DNA from: Chloroflexota bacterium
GTDB lineage: Bacteria > Chloroflexota > UBA11872
DNA: 64,000 nucleotides
Direction of reading: 5' to 3'
Assembly: GCA_022826485.1 (NCBI GenBank)
Contig: JAJDUU010000016.1
Coordinates: forward strand, 124,001 to 188,000
This document shows, in pieces, positions 50,418 to 64,000 of this stretch (its first letter is position 1; every line of letters begins with the position of its first letter). The notes under the pieces were generated by a model. The model ran no database searches and was not told where the DNA came from. It worked only from the letters and a program-made list of their open reading frames with translations. The position numbers and the translations under genes are program-made.

Positions 50418-51017
50418 GCTGGCTCCGGCGCTTTCGGCGCGGATCCAATGAGCCGGGAGCGACGTATCTGATCGTCGGCCTGGGCAATCCGGGCCCCGAG
50501 TACGCCGGCACGCGCCACAACGCGGGCTTCGAGGTGTGCAATCGCCTAGCCCAGCGACGGCGGGATTGGCGCCGCCGGCGCGATGCGCGAACCTGGCACG
50601 GCGAGGTGGCCGGCGTGACGGTGACGCTGCTCCAGCCGCGGACGTATGTCAATGCCTCGGGGCCGGCGGTGGCCCGCGCCTTGAGCGCCGCGGGACTCTC
50701 CACCGACCGGCTCGTCGTGGTGCAGGACGATCTCGACCTGGCGTTTGCGCGCGTGCGCGTGCGAGACGGCGGCTCGTCGGGCGGACATCGGGGCATCGAG
50801 TCCATCCTGCAATCGGTGGGCGGGGCAGACTTCCTGCGCGTGAAAGTCGGAATTGGCCGCCCGCCGCCGGGCATGGACCCGGCGCAATACGTGCTGGAGC
50901 GCTTCGCCGCGTCCGAGCGCGAAGCCATCGACGACGCCTTCGATCGCGCGGCGAATGCGGTGCGGGCGCTGCTGACGCGGCCGCCGGCCGAGGTAATGCA
51001 AGAGGTGAACCAACAGC

Positions 51018-51043
<26 letters not shown>
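50414..51043 (+). CDS. pth: Peptidyl-tRNA hydrolase
   Basis: A 209-residue hydrolase recycling peptidyl-tRNA released by aborted translation. Starting from GTG 50414 the conserved N-terminus is YLIVGLGNPGPEYAGTRHNAGFEV (18-41), with catalytic His35 in the TRHN motif. LLQPRTYVNASGPAVA, VVQDDLDL and GGSSGGHRGIESI follow, as in Pth. It overlaps rsmA by four bases (GTGA) and mfd by 26 bases, so all three are translationally coupled. Confidence 0.93.
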
Positions 51044-54491
<3,448 letters not shown>

Positions 54492-54541
54492 AGACGCCGA
54501 GCGAACCGGAAACCCAAAGGGCAAGGACAACCGACACGACC

Positions 54542-57247
54542 ATGGCCGCACGCAAACGCGCCGCCACCAAGGCGACGAAGACCGCTGGCACGAAAAACCT
54601 CGTCATCGTGGAGTCGGGGCCCAAGGCCGCCACTCTGCAGCGCTTTCTCGGATCGCAATACAAGGTGGTGGCGTCGGTGGGTCACGTGCGCGACCTGCCA
54701 GCCAGCGCGGCCCAGGTTCCCAAGCACCTCAAGGGCAAGAGCTGGTCGACGCTGGCGGTCAACGTGGACGAGGGTTTTCGTCCGGTTTACATAATTCCCG
54801 CGAACCGGAAGGGCGTCGTCGCCGATTTGCGGCGCGAGTTGAAGAACGCCCAAGAGCTGCTGATCGCGACGGACGAGGACCGGGAGGGCGAGGCGATCGC
54901 CTGGCACCTGGTGGAAGTCCTCAAGCCGAAACTGCCGATCCGGCGCATGGTCTTCCATGAGATCACGCGCTCAGCCGTCGAGGAAGCGCTGGGACGGACG
55001 CGCGAGATCGACGCGCACCTCGTGCACGCGCAGGAAGCGCGTCGCGTGCTGGACCGGCTGATCGGCTATCTGGTGTCACCGGTCCTTTGGAAGAAAGTGC
55101 AGAGCGGGCTCTCCGCCGGTCGCGTGCAGACGCCGGCGCTGCGGCTCATCGTCGACCGCGAGCGCGAACGGATGGCGTTTGTCAACGCGGCTTACTGGGG
55201 CCTAGCGGCCACGCTGGCGCCGGCGGACCGCCCCGACGGCGAGTTTTCCGCGCGCCTGATCAGTCTCGGGGACAAGGACATCGCGACCGGCGACGACTTC
55301 GACCCGGCCACCGGCGATCTGCTGACGGGACGATCGGTACGACGGCTCGATGCGGCCGACGCGCGCCGCCTGGCGGCGGCCCTTTCCGAGGCGGCGTTTC
55401 GGGTGGTCGATGTCGACAAGCGTCCTGTGACGCGCCGCCCGGCGCCGCCATTCATTACGTCGACGCTGCAGCAGGCCGCCTCAGGGCGATTGCGATTCAG
55501 CGCCCGCCAGACGATGCGGGTGGCCCAGCGACTCTATGAGAGCGGCTACATCACCTATATGCGCACGGACTCGCCCGCGCTGTCCCAGCAGGCCATCGCC
55601 GCGGCGCGGGCCGAGGTTCGGCAGCGGGCCGGCGAGGAGTATCTCCCGGAGAAGCCGCGCCGGTACCGCGCGCGAGCGGCACGCGCGCAAGAGGCCCACG
55701 AAGCCATTCGGCCGTCCGGCGAGCGCTTCCGGCATCCCAATGACCTGGGCGATGACGTGGACGCCGATGGACGTCGGCTCTACACGCTGATCTGGCAACG
55801 CACGCTGGCCTCGCAAATGCGCGACGCCAATTTCGAGCGGACCCGGGTCCGAATCGAGGCTGACGCGGCTGCCGACGGAACCGCGGTGTTCCAGGCCAAC
55901 GGCCAGGTCGTGGTCTTCGACGGCTTCCTGCGGATCTACGGCGGAGGTGACGACGACCGCATCCTGCCGGACCTGACGGACGGCGAACCGCTCGCGGTGG
56001 TTGGCATCGAACCCACCGAGCACGCCACCCGCCCGCCCGACCGCTGGACCGAAGCCAGCCTGATTCGCGAGCTGGAGCGGCTGGACATCGGTCGTCCCTC
56101 CACCTACGCCACCATTCTGGAGACGATTCAAGACAAATACGTGGCGCGCAAGGGCTCGGCGCTGGTTCCTCGCTGGCACGCGTTCGCCGTGATCCAGCTG
56201 ATGGCCAATCACTTCCCCGAGCTGGCCGATTCAGGCTTCACCGCGCGCATGGAGGACGGGTTGGACCGGGTCGCTGCGGGTGATCTCGACCCGCTGCCCT
56301 GGCTTTCGGCGTTCTATTTCGGGACCAACGGTGCGTCGGCCAATGGCAAGGAAGCTATGTTGCGAGACGGCCTGCACCACCGCATCGATTCGAGCTGGGA
56401 CGCTATCGACGCGCGCGCGGTCTGCACGATCCCTCTGGCCGGTGCGAGCGGCTCGCGCGTGGCGGTCCGCATCGGACGTTACGGCCCCTACATCGAATCG
56501 TCGGAGGGCGAGCAGCGAGCGCGGGTGCCGGAAGACCTGGAACCCGATCAGCTGACCGCCGAGGCCGCCGCCGAGCTGCTGGCGCAGGCGACGCGCGGGG
56601 ATCAGCCGCTCGGCGCCGATCCTGAATCGGGGCTGTCCATCTACCTCAAGCAGGGTCGCCGCGGGGCTTACCTCCAGGTTGGCGAAGGACAAGCCGGGCG
56701 CGGCTCCGGCGGCCGGAAGCGTCCCAAAACCACGAGCGTGTGGCCCACGATCGACCCCGAGTCGATCACCCTTGACCAGGCGCTCGATTTGCTCGCGTAT
56801 CCGAAGCGACTGGGCACGCACCCCGAAACGGGTGAGGACGTGACCGTGCAGGACGGGCCGTACGGTCCCTACGTGAAATGCGGCGACGAGTCTCGCAGCC
56901 TGCCCGGGCGCGGTAATGCCCGGTACGACAAGCTGGCGTCCGTCGACCTGGCCGAAGCCCTCGAGGTGCTGCGCACGCCGCGCCAGACACGCCGGCGCGG
57001 CGAGCCGCCCCCGGCGCTGGCCGAGCTGGGCGCGCATCCGAGCTCGCAAGCGAGCATCACCGTGCGCGACGGTCGCTACGGACCCTACGTCACCGACGGC
57101 ACGCTCAACGCCAGCATCCCCAAGGACCGCGATCCGTCCTCGATCACCCTGGCAGAGGCGGTGGACCTGCTGGCGGCGCGCGCCGAGCGGGTGGCTGCCC
57201 AGGGCGGTCGTCGCCGCGGGCGCTCAAGCAGGCGGCGACGCGCCTGA
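54542..57247 (+). CDS. topA: DNA topoisomerase I
   Basis: A 901-residue type IA topoisomerase relaxing negative supercoils. It has the Toprim domain (LVIVESGPKAATLQRFLG near 20-37, ATDEDREGEAIAWHL near 107), the catalytic Tyr339 in GYITYMRTDS, and the DRLIGYLVSPVLW core. A C-terminal series of basic beta-repeat units follows (GRYGPYIESS, DGPYGPYVKCG, DGRYGPYVTDG), as in the actinobacterial and chloroflexal type without Zn fingers. A variant VESGPKA replaces the usual VESPAKA of the Toprim strand. The 50-base gap from mfd contains AAGGACA upstream of the ATG. Highly basic end (RRRGRSSRRRRA). Confidence 0.93.
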   Translation: MAARKRAATKATKTAGTKNLVIVESGPKAATLQRFLGSQYKVVASVGHVRDLPASAAQVPKHLKGKSWSTLAVNVDEGFRPVYIIPANRKGVVADLRRELKNAQELLIATDEDREGEAIAWHLVEVLKPKLPIRRMVFHEITRSAVEEALGRTREIDAHLVHAQEARRVLDRLIGYLVSPVLWKKVQSGLSAGRVQTPALRLIVDRERERMAFVNAAYWGLAATLAPADRPDGEFSARLISLGDKDIATGDDFDPATGDLLTGRSVRRLDAADARRLAAALSEAAFRVVDVDKRPVTRRPAPPFITSTLQQAASGRLRFSARQTMRVAQRLYESGYITYMRTDSPALSQQAIAAARAEVRQRAGEEYLPEKPRRYRARAARAQEAHEAIRPSGERFRHPNDLGDDVDADGRRLYTLIWQRTLASQMRDANFERTRVRIEADAAADGTAVFQANGQVVVFDGFLRIYGGGDDDRILPDLTDGEPLAVVGIEPTEHATRPPDRWTEASLIRELERLDIGRPSTYATILETIQDKYVARKGSALVPRWHAFAVIQLMANHFPELADSGFTARMEDGLDRVAAGDLDPLPWLSAFYFGTNGASANGKEAMLRDGLHHRIDSSWDAIDARAVCTIPLAGASGSRVAVRIGRYGPYIESSEGEQRARVPEDLEPDQLTAEAAAELLAQATRGDQPLGADPESGLSIYLKQGRRGAYLQVGEGQAGRGSGGRKRPKTTSVWPTIDPESITLDQALDLLAYPKRLGTHPETGEDVTVQDGPYGPYVKCGDESRSLPGRGNARYDKLASVDLAEALEVLRTPRQTRRRGEPPPALAELGAHPSSQASITVRDGRYGPYVTDGTLNASIPKDRDPSSITLAEAVDLLAARAERVAAQGGRRRGRSSRRRRA

Positions 57248-57289
57248 CCGGGCCGGCGGGTTCGGGTCCGTGAATCCAGCGGCCTGCGA

Positions 57290-57321
57290 TATGCTTGGCG
57301 CACGCCCGCGCTGTGCGGGCG
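57290..57321 (+). promoter_or_regulatory. rpsB upstream region: -10 box and leader hairpin
   Basis: TATGCT (57290-57295), the same box as upstream of the HyuB gene, is followed by the perfect 7-bp stem CGCCCGC / GCGGGCG (57303-57321, five-base loop). Transcription would start near 57302, placing the hairpin at the very 5' end of a 120-base leader. Ribosomal protein S2 autoregulates in other bacteria, so this is a candidate control element, but the evidence is structural only. Confidence 0.3.
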
Positions 57322-57423
57322 AATACACACGCCGTCCGATCTGCTGCGCCCTGCCGCGCAAGCGGTTGGCAGTAGAGACGACGACGGCGGATGAGCCAAG
57401 GGCGAACGAAAGGACGATGCAGC

Positions 57424-58456
57424 ATGGCGGTTGCGACCATGCGCGACCTGCTGGAAGCCGGGGTCCACTTCGGGCACCGCACCCCGCGATGGAACCCGAA
57501 GATGCGGCCATTCATCTTTGGGGCGCGCGGCGGTATTCACATCGTGGACCTGCAGCACACCGTGCGCGGCCTGATGACGGCGCAAGCCTTCATTCGATCG
57601 CTGGCGGCCGACGGTGGCGAGATCATCTTCGTCGGCACCAAGCAGCAGGCGCAGGAGGTGGTGCGCGAAGAGGCCGAACGTTGCGGGGCGCACTACGTGG
57701 TGCACCGCTGGCTCGGCGGCACCCTGACAAACTTCGACACGCTGCGCACACGGGTGCAGCGTCTGCGTGAGTTGCAGGCGCGGCAGCAGGCGGGCGACTT
57801 CGAGCGCATGTCGAAGAAGGCCGCGCACGCCCACGCCATCGAGACGGCCCGGCTCGAGAAGCGCATGGGGGGCATCCGCAACCTGTCGCGACTGCCCACC
57901 GCGCTGTTCATCATCGATCCGAAGCGCGAGGCGATCGCCGTCAAGGAGGCGCGCCGGCTGAGCATCCCGATCATCGCGCTCACCGACACGAACTGCGATC
58001 CCGACGACGTGGACTACGTGATCCCCGGCAACGACGATTCGATTCGCGCGGTCCGGGCCGTCTCCGAGCAGATCGCCAACGCCGTCCTGGGTGGCCGTGA
58101 AGAGCACGAGCGGCGCGAAGCCGAGCGCGCGCTTCGGGCCGCCCGCGAAGCTGAGGCCGCCATGGCCGCCGCGGCACGCGCCGAGCAACAGGGCGCGTCC
58201 ACGGCCGACATGGAGGCCGCAATGCTCGAAGCGGCCGGCGAGGCGACAGCGCCGACGTCTTCCACCGAGTCTCCGGAAGCCGCCGAGCCGGCGGCGCCGG
58301 CCGCGGCCAAGCCAGAGGGCGCCGCCGCCGCAGCGCGTCCAGCTCGGGCTCGACGCCGGCCGGCGTCGCGGTCCGGGCCTGCTCCGCGCGGCCGGCGCAA
58401 GCCGCGCGCTGCGGCTCCACCTTCGGGCTCGACGCCACCCCCGCAGGACGCCTCCG

Positions 58457-58464
<8 letters not shown>
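57424..58464 (+). CDS. rpsB: 30S ribosomal protein S2, with long C-terminal tail
   Basis: A 346-residue small-subunit protein. The S2 core fills residues 1-225: ATMRDLLEAGVHFGHRTPRWNPKM, RGGIHIVDLQHT, GGTLTNFDTLRTRV, FIIDPKREAIAVKEA and DTNCDPDDVDYVIPGNDDSIRA. Usual length is 230-260. Here about 115 extra residues form first an Ala/Glu/Arg helix, then an Ala/Pro tail ending in an Arg-rich segment. The tail is probably disordered and RNA-binding. AGGACG lies seven bases before the ATG. tsf overlaps the last eight bases. Confidence 0.95.
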
Positions 58465-60230
<1,766 letters not shown>

Positions 60231-60244
60231 ACGCCAGCACCGAC

Positions 60245-60985
60245 GTGACGGGACCCGACACGGCGACGCCCGACCACGTGGCCATCATCATGGACGGCAA
60301 CGGTCGCTGGGCGCGCAGCCGCCACCTGCCTCGCACCGAAGGGCACCGCGAGGGCGCTCTGCGGGTGCGCGGGATCGCCGAGGCGTGCATCGACGTCGGC
60401 ATTTCCACCCTGACGGTCTTCGCCTTCTCCACGGAGAACTGGGATCGGCCGCACGACGAGGTGGACGTGCTGATGGCCCTGATCCCCGAGCGCCTCGCCG
60501 CCGAACGCGGCACCATTTTCAAGAACGACGTGCGCATTCGCGTGCTGGGCGAGATCGAGTCGCTGCCGCTGGCGGACCGGGTGGCGGTGAGGACGATCGT
60601 CCGCCAGACCGTGAAGCACCAGGCCCTGACGCTCAACATTGCGTTCAACTACGGCGGTCGCTCCGAGATCCTGCGCGCCGTGCGCAACCTCATGCGGGAC
60701 GGCATCGCCCCGGAAGACGTGAGCGAGGACCTGTTTGCGTCCTACCTCTACACCAGCGACATCCCCGACCCCGACCTCGTCATTCGCACGGCCGGGGAGC
60801 AGCGCTTGAGCAATTTCCTCATCTGGCAGGCGGCGTACGCCGAGCTCTACTCCACGCCCACGCTCTGGCCCGACTTCACCCGCGACGAGTTCGACAAGGC
60901 CCTGGCCACTTACCGGCAACGCGAACGCAAGTTCGGGCGCGTGGCGGACCAGCCGCGCGTCGTAAGCGACCTGATCTCCGGATAG
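60245..60985 (+). CDS. uppS: Isoprenyl transferase (undecaprenyl diphosphate synthase)
   Basis: A 246-residue cis-prenyltransferase making the C55 lipid carrier for cell-wall synthesis. Signatures: HVAIIMDGNGRWA (11-23; catalytic Asp17), GHREGALRVRGI, TVFAFSTENWDRP, AFNYGGRSEI, PDPDLVIRTAGEQRLSNFLIWQAAYAELY and the end FGRVADQP. GTG start. It shares the transcript with the phospholipid gene cdsA and dxr downstream, so C5 units, lipid carrier and CDP-diacylglycerol are coexpressed. Confidence 0.95.
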   Translation: MTGPDTATPDHVAIIMDGNGRWARSRHLPRTEGHREGALRVRGIAEACIDVGISTLTVFAFSTENWDRPHDEVDVLMALIPERLAAERGTIFKNDVRIRVLGEIESLPLADRVAVRTIVRQTVKHQALTLNIAFNYGGRSEILRAVRNLMRDGIAPEDVSEDLFASYLYTSDIPDPDLVIRTAGEQRLSNFLIWQAAYAELYSTPTLWPDFTRDEFDKALATYRQRERKFGRVADQPRVVSDLISG

Positions 60986-60991
60986 CGTTCG

Positions 60992-61777
60992 CTGCGCGCG
61001 CGCGTCGTCAGCGGGGCCGTCCTTATTCCGGCCGTGGTGGCGGTCGTCTGGTGGCACCCGGCGGCGCTGGCGGTGCTCGTAATTGTCGGGGCGGCCCTCA
61101 CCGCGCGGGAGCTGGCGCAGCTGCTGGTGCGCAGCCCGCGCCAACACCTGCGGGCGCTCGCGCCGGCGTTGGCGGCGTTGGTGGTGGCGCTGGCGGCAGT
61201 GTCCGAGGGCGAGCGGGTCTGGCTGGGGGCGCTCACCGCCGCCCTGCTGGCCGCCGGGCTGATTGCCCAACTGGCGACGACCGAACAACACCGCTTTGCC
61301 AACTGGGCGCTCGCGGCGGCCGCCGGCGGCTACGCCGGGGCGCTGCTGGGGCTGGCCGCGGTGCTCCGCGCCATGCCCGACGGATTCGCCTGGACGCTGC
61401 TGGCGCTGGTCGTCACCTGGGCCTACGACTCGCTGGCGTTTCTCACCGGACGGAGCATCGGGCGCCACGGATTCATGACGCACATCTCGCCGCGCAAGAC
61501 CTGGGAGGGCGTGGCCGGAGGTACGGCCGCCAGCATTGCGGCCACGGCGGCCTTCATGCCATTTCTGCCGATCGAGGGGTGGCAAATCGTCCCATTGGGC
61601 GTGGCGTGGGCCGCCGCTGCGCAGACGGGCGACCTGGTCGCCTCGATGGTCAAGCGGGACGCCGGCGCGAAGGACAGCGGCCATTTGATCCCCGGCCACG
61701 GTGGTATGTTGGATCGCGTGGACGGCCTGCTGTTCGTGGTGCCGGCCGTGTTCGCCGCCGCCCACTTCATCGGCTAG
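60992..61777 (+). CDS. cdsA: Phosphatidate cytidylyltransferase
   Basis: A polytopic membrane enzyme forming CDP-diacylglycerol. The C-terminal signature KRDAGAKDSGHLIPGHGGMLDRVDGLLFVVP matches CdsA. The first in-frame ATG/GTG/TTG is GTG 61034, but the six codons before it and further upstream read LRARVVSGAVLIPA, the conserved CdsA N-terminus. The only initiator-like codon ahead of that is CTG 60992, seven bases after the uppS stop. I therefore favour a non-canonical CTG start (261 residues); GTG 61034 would give 247. About seven to eight hydrophobic helices can be seen. Confidence 0.85.
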   Translation: MRARVVSGAVLIPAVVAVVWWHPAALAVLVIVGAALTARELAQLLVRSPRQHLRALAPALAALVVALAAVSEGERVWLGALTAALLAAGLIAQLATTEQHRFANWALAAAAGGYAGALLGLAAVLRAMPDGFAWTLLALVVTWAYDSLAFLTGRSIGRHGFMTHISPRKTWEGVAGGTAASIAATAAFMPFLPIEGWQIVPLGVAWAAAAQTGDLVASMVKRDAGAKDSGHLIPGHGGMLDRVDGLLFVVPAVFAAAHFIG

Positions 61778-61826
61778 CCATCCCAAGGCGCGAGCACGCC
61801 GCCGCCCGCACATCCGGAGCGCCCAC

Positions 61827-62987
61827 TTGAGTACCGCACCCAAGCGAATTGTGATCCTCGGGGCAACCGGTTCCATCGGCACCCAGACCCTCGATGTCGT
61901 GCGCGCGCACCGCGACCGCTTCGAGGTGTGCGGCCTGACCTGCAATTCGAGCGCCGACCTGCTCATCGAGCAGATCGAGGAATTCAACGTGCCGGCGGCT
62001 TGCCTGCGCGATGCCTCGGCGGCATCCGCGGAATGGCCGGAAGACTGCGAGCGCTTGCCCTATCCGGAAGGTCTGGAGCAGCTCGCCGCGCGCGACGACG
62101 TGGACATCGTGGTGGTGGCGACGATCGGCGGCGACGTCGGCTTCCGGCCCACAGAGGCTGCGCTCCGAGCGGGCAACTCCGTGGCCCTGGCGAGCAAGGA
62201 GCTGCTGGTGATGGGCGGCCGGCTGTTCCGCGACCTCGCCGACAGCACGGGCGCCCAGATTCTGCCGATCGACAGCGAGCACAGTGCTCTGTGGCAGTGC
62301 CTGGTGGGCGAAGACGCCGGATCCATTCGGCGGCTCATTCTCACGGCGTCGGGTGGGCCATTCCGCGAAACCGACGCCGCCGCCATTCGCGACGCAACCG
62401 CCGCGGAAGCACTCAAGCATCCCAACTGGGTCATGGGGCCGAAGATCACCACCGATTCGGCCAGCTTGATGAATAAAGGGCTCGAGGTCATCGAGGCGCA
62501 CTGGCTGTTCGATCTTCCCTACGACCACATCGAGGTGATCATTCATCCTGAATCCATCGTGCATTCGATGGTTGAATTCCACGACGGCTCCATAAAAGCC
62601 CAGTTGGGAACCCCGGATATGCGTCACCCCATCCAATATGCGTTGGCCTACCCCGAGCGGCTGAACGCCGCCCACTCCAGCCTGGCGTTGGACGAGTTGC
62701 GGCAGTTGCGATTCGAAACGCCGGACCTGGAGCGCTTCCCGCTCCTGCGCGCGGCCATGGACGCCGGGCGGGCGGGCGGCACCGCGCCGGCCACGCTGTG
62801 CGGCGCCGACGACGCCGCGGTCGAGATCTTCCTGCGCGGCGACCTGAGGTTCGGCGAGATGGTGGACGCCGTGCTGGACGCCATGGCGGCGACGTCCGTG
62901 CGGCCACTGGACTCGCTCGACACGGCCCTCGACGCCCATCGGCAGGGCATGGAGCACGTTCGACGGAGCGTCCCGGCCACGTCGTGA
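61827..62987 (+). CDS. dxr: 1-deoxy-D-xylulose 5-phosphate reductoisomerase
   Basis: A 386-residue enzyme making MEP, the second step of the non-mevalonate pathway. Motifs: ILGATGSIGTQTLDVV (10-25; NADPH site), ALASKELLVMGG near 125, PIDSEHSALWQCL near 150 (metal and substrate), TASGGPFRETDA, MGPKITTDSASLMNKGLEVIEAHWLF and HPESIVHSMVEFHDGSI. TTG start with GGAG eight bases upstream. Its stop overlaps rseP by four bases. The presence of true dxr shows the MEP route is used, while the DXS-like gene at 44201 cannot supply its substrate. Confidence 0.95.
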   Translation: MSTAPKRIVILGATGSIGTQTLDVVRAHRDRFEVCGLTCNSSADLLIEQIEEFNVPAACLRDASAASAEWPEDCERLPYPEGLEQLAARDDVDIVVVATIGGDVGFRPTEAALRAGNSVALASKELLVMGGRLFRDLADSTGAQILPIDSEHSALWQCLVGEDAGSIRRLILTASGGPFRETDAAAIRDATAAEALKHPNWVMGPKITTDSASLMNKGLEVIEAHWLFDLPYDHIEVIIHPESIVHSMVEFHDGSIKAQLGTPDMRHPIQYALAYPERLNAAHSSLALDELRQLRFETPDLERFPLLRAAMDAGRAGGTAPATLCGADDAAVEIFLRGDLRFGEMVDAVLDAMAATSVRPLDSLDTALDAHRQGMEHVRRSVPATS

Positions 62988-64000
62988 ATCCCATCCAGGC
63001 CCTGCTGGACTCGGGCGCGAGCATGGTGGTCGTGATTCCCATATTCCTGGCGCTGCTGTCGCTGATCGTGTTCGTGCACGAGCTGGGGCACTACGCCTTC
63101 GCGCGCCGCTTTGGCGTGGCGGTCCACACCTTCGCGATTGGGCTACCGCCGCGCCTGTGGTCGCGGCTGCGCGGCGACGACGCCATCCCGGCCGAGCCGC
63201 TGGCGCAGGAGGCGGCGTCGCCGGTCGACGGCGCGGTGCGGCTCGTGGGCGCCGCCGACCCGGACGATCCCGGCCTGCGGAACCGCATCCTGCTCTACAA
63301 CGACGTCGAACCGCCGACGCGCGCGGAATTGCGCGCCGCCCAGGCGGAAGGGGCCGTGGGCGCTATCTTGGCAGTGCCGCCGGAGCTGACCGTGCACCTG
63401 TCGGGCGCCGACGCACTGGCGCTGCCGGTGGTCCGCGTCGACGCCGAAACCGGAACGGCGATCGCCGCGCGGCTGCGCCAGGGCGAGCTTCAGGCGGAGC
63501 TGCGCCGGGGCCCGCAGGCGGCTTTCGATGCGGCTGGGGCGTCCATTCACCTTGGCGGCACCCGCTTCGCCATCAACGCCCTGCCGCTGGGCGGATACGT
63601 GCGCCTGGCCGGCGAGTCCGGCGACTTCGATGCACCGCAGGGCTTCGCGCGACGCCAGCCCTGGCAGCGCGCCCTGATCCTGGTGGCCGGTCCGCTGATG
63701 AACTTTCTGCTGGCGCCGATCCTCTTCATGGCGGGCTCGCTGATCGCCGACGAGGTCGGAGCGCGCATCGTGGAGGTCGCCGAGGGCTCGCCGGCGCAAA
63801 GCGCGGGCCTGCTGGCCGACTACCGAATCATGGCGGTCGACGGCGCCGCGGTTTCCAGCGTGAGCGGGCTGATCCGCGCCCTTGACGGCGCGGCTGGGCA
63901 ACCGGTCACCTTTGAGATTCAGCGCGGCTCATCCACCGTCACCGTGCGCGCCGTGCCGCGTGCCGAGCCGCCGCCCGGTGAAGGCCCCTTGGGCATTCGC
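62984..64000 (+). CDS. rseP: RseP-like site-2 metalloprotease with inserted PA-like domain (right end outside the window)
   Basis: The first 339 residues of an intramembrane zinc protease. Helix 1 carries HELGH (32-36, the HExxH zinc site). Normally only about ten residues separate it from the beta-hairpin ending in LPLGGYVRL (200-208); here about 140 residues intervene. Residues about 85-178 read like a protease-associated domain: NRILLYNDVEPPTRAELRAAQ, AEGAVGAILAV, LPVVRVDAETG and LRQGELQAELRRGP. Helix 2 (ILVAGPLMNFLLAPILFMAG, 232-251) and a PDZ domain (about 257-326) follow. The second NxxPxxxLDG metal motif lies beyond the edge. GTG start with GTGA overlap with dxr. Confidence 0.88.
   Translation, partial: MNPIQALLDSGASMVVVIPIFLALLSLIVFVHELGHYAFARRFGVAVHTFAIGLPPRLWSRLRGDDAIPAEPLAQEAASPVDGAVRLVGAADPDDPGLRNRILLYNDVEPPTRAELRAAQAEGAVGAILAVPPELTVHLSGADALALPVVRVDAETGTAIAARLRQGELQAELRRGPQAAFDAAGASIHLGGTRFAINALPLGGYVRLAGESGDFDAPQGFARRQPWQRALILVAGPLMNFLLAPILFMAGSLIADEVGARIVEVAEGSPAQSAGLLADYRIMAVDGAAVSSVSGLIRALDGAAGQPVTFEIQRGSSTVTVRAVPRAEPPPGEGPLGIR

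Overview
The window is about 64 kb of high-GC (roughly 70%) bacterial chromosome. It is densely packed, uses GTG and TTG starts freely, and has several genes whose -10-like box lies 6-10 bases before the start codon (leaderless pattern). An HspR-regulated chaperone operon, a DUF2851 protein, corrinoid-protein and RACo-type activator genes, a Tat component, MEP-pathway isoprenoid genes and no outer-membrane genes together suggest a Chloroflexota-like bacterium. That placement is inference from gene content, not from a search. I see no rRNA, tRNA, CRISPR array, insertion sequence or prophage.

Layout. 1-3815 (minus): shikimate operon aroF-aroA-aroE-aroC (aroC cut by the left edge). It is preceded by a leader with a Phe/Tyr-containing mini-ORF and an intrinsic terminator, a probable attenuator. 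3953-6787: a DUF2851 protein and an orphan Tat/lipoprotein solute-binding protein. 6882-15724 (plus): a heat-shock operon lon-dnaK-grpE-dnaJ(cbpA type)-hspR-clpC, with a HAIR-like HspR operator on the lon promoter. 15898-18619: a creatininase-family hydrolase, then a lower-GC two-gene AbiEi/AbiEii-type toxin-antitoxin module. 18714-26355: RACo-like iron-sulfur ASKHA activator (minus), lone nuoB, a PHP hydrolase, a MATE-like membrane protein, an ABC-2 exporter pair behind a second attenuator-like leader, and lone hisG. 26356-33242: catabolic and accessory genes (MBL hydrolase plus flavin reductase, HpcH/HpaI aldolase, lactonase, amidohydrolase, an OppD/OppF pair without permeases). 33446-37378 (minus): SpoIID-like protein, TatA, DD-carboxypeptidase and pyrE. 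37606-47285: valS, a YhaM-like nuclease, a small membrane protein, hydantoinase B, thpR, a degenerate DXS-like protein, an amidohydrolase, and a corrinoid protein.

47473-64000 (plus): a long housekeeping run rdgB - two overlapping SDR genes - rsmA - pth - mfd - topA - rpsB - tsf - pyrH - frr - uppS - cdsA - dxr - rseP. It couples nucleotide hygiene, ribosome biogenesis and recycling, transcription-coupled repair and supercoiling with isoprenoid and phospholipid synthesis, and ends in a site-2 protease cut by the right edge.

The points most worth a second look are: (1) a DXS paralogue that has lost its cofactor motifs and C-terminal domain; (2) an RseP-family protease with a PA-like domain inserted between its HExxH helix and its LPLGGY strand; (3) attenuator-like leaders before aroF and before the ABC exporter; (4) the HAIR-controlled operon combining Lon, DnaK and ClpC; (5) a catalytically dead SDR overlapping an intact one; (6) a ValRS with KVQKS in place of KMSKS.
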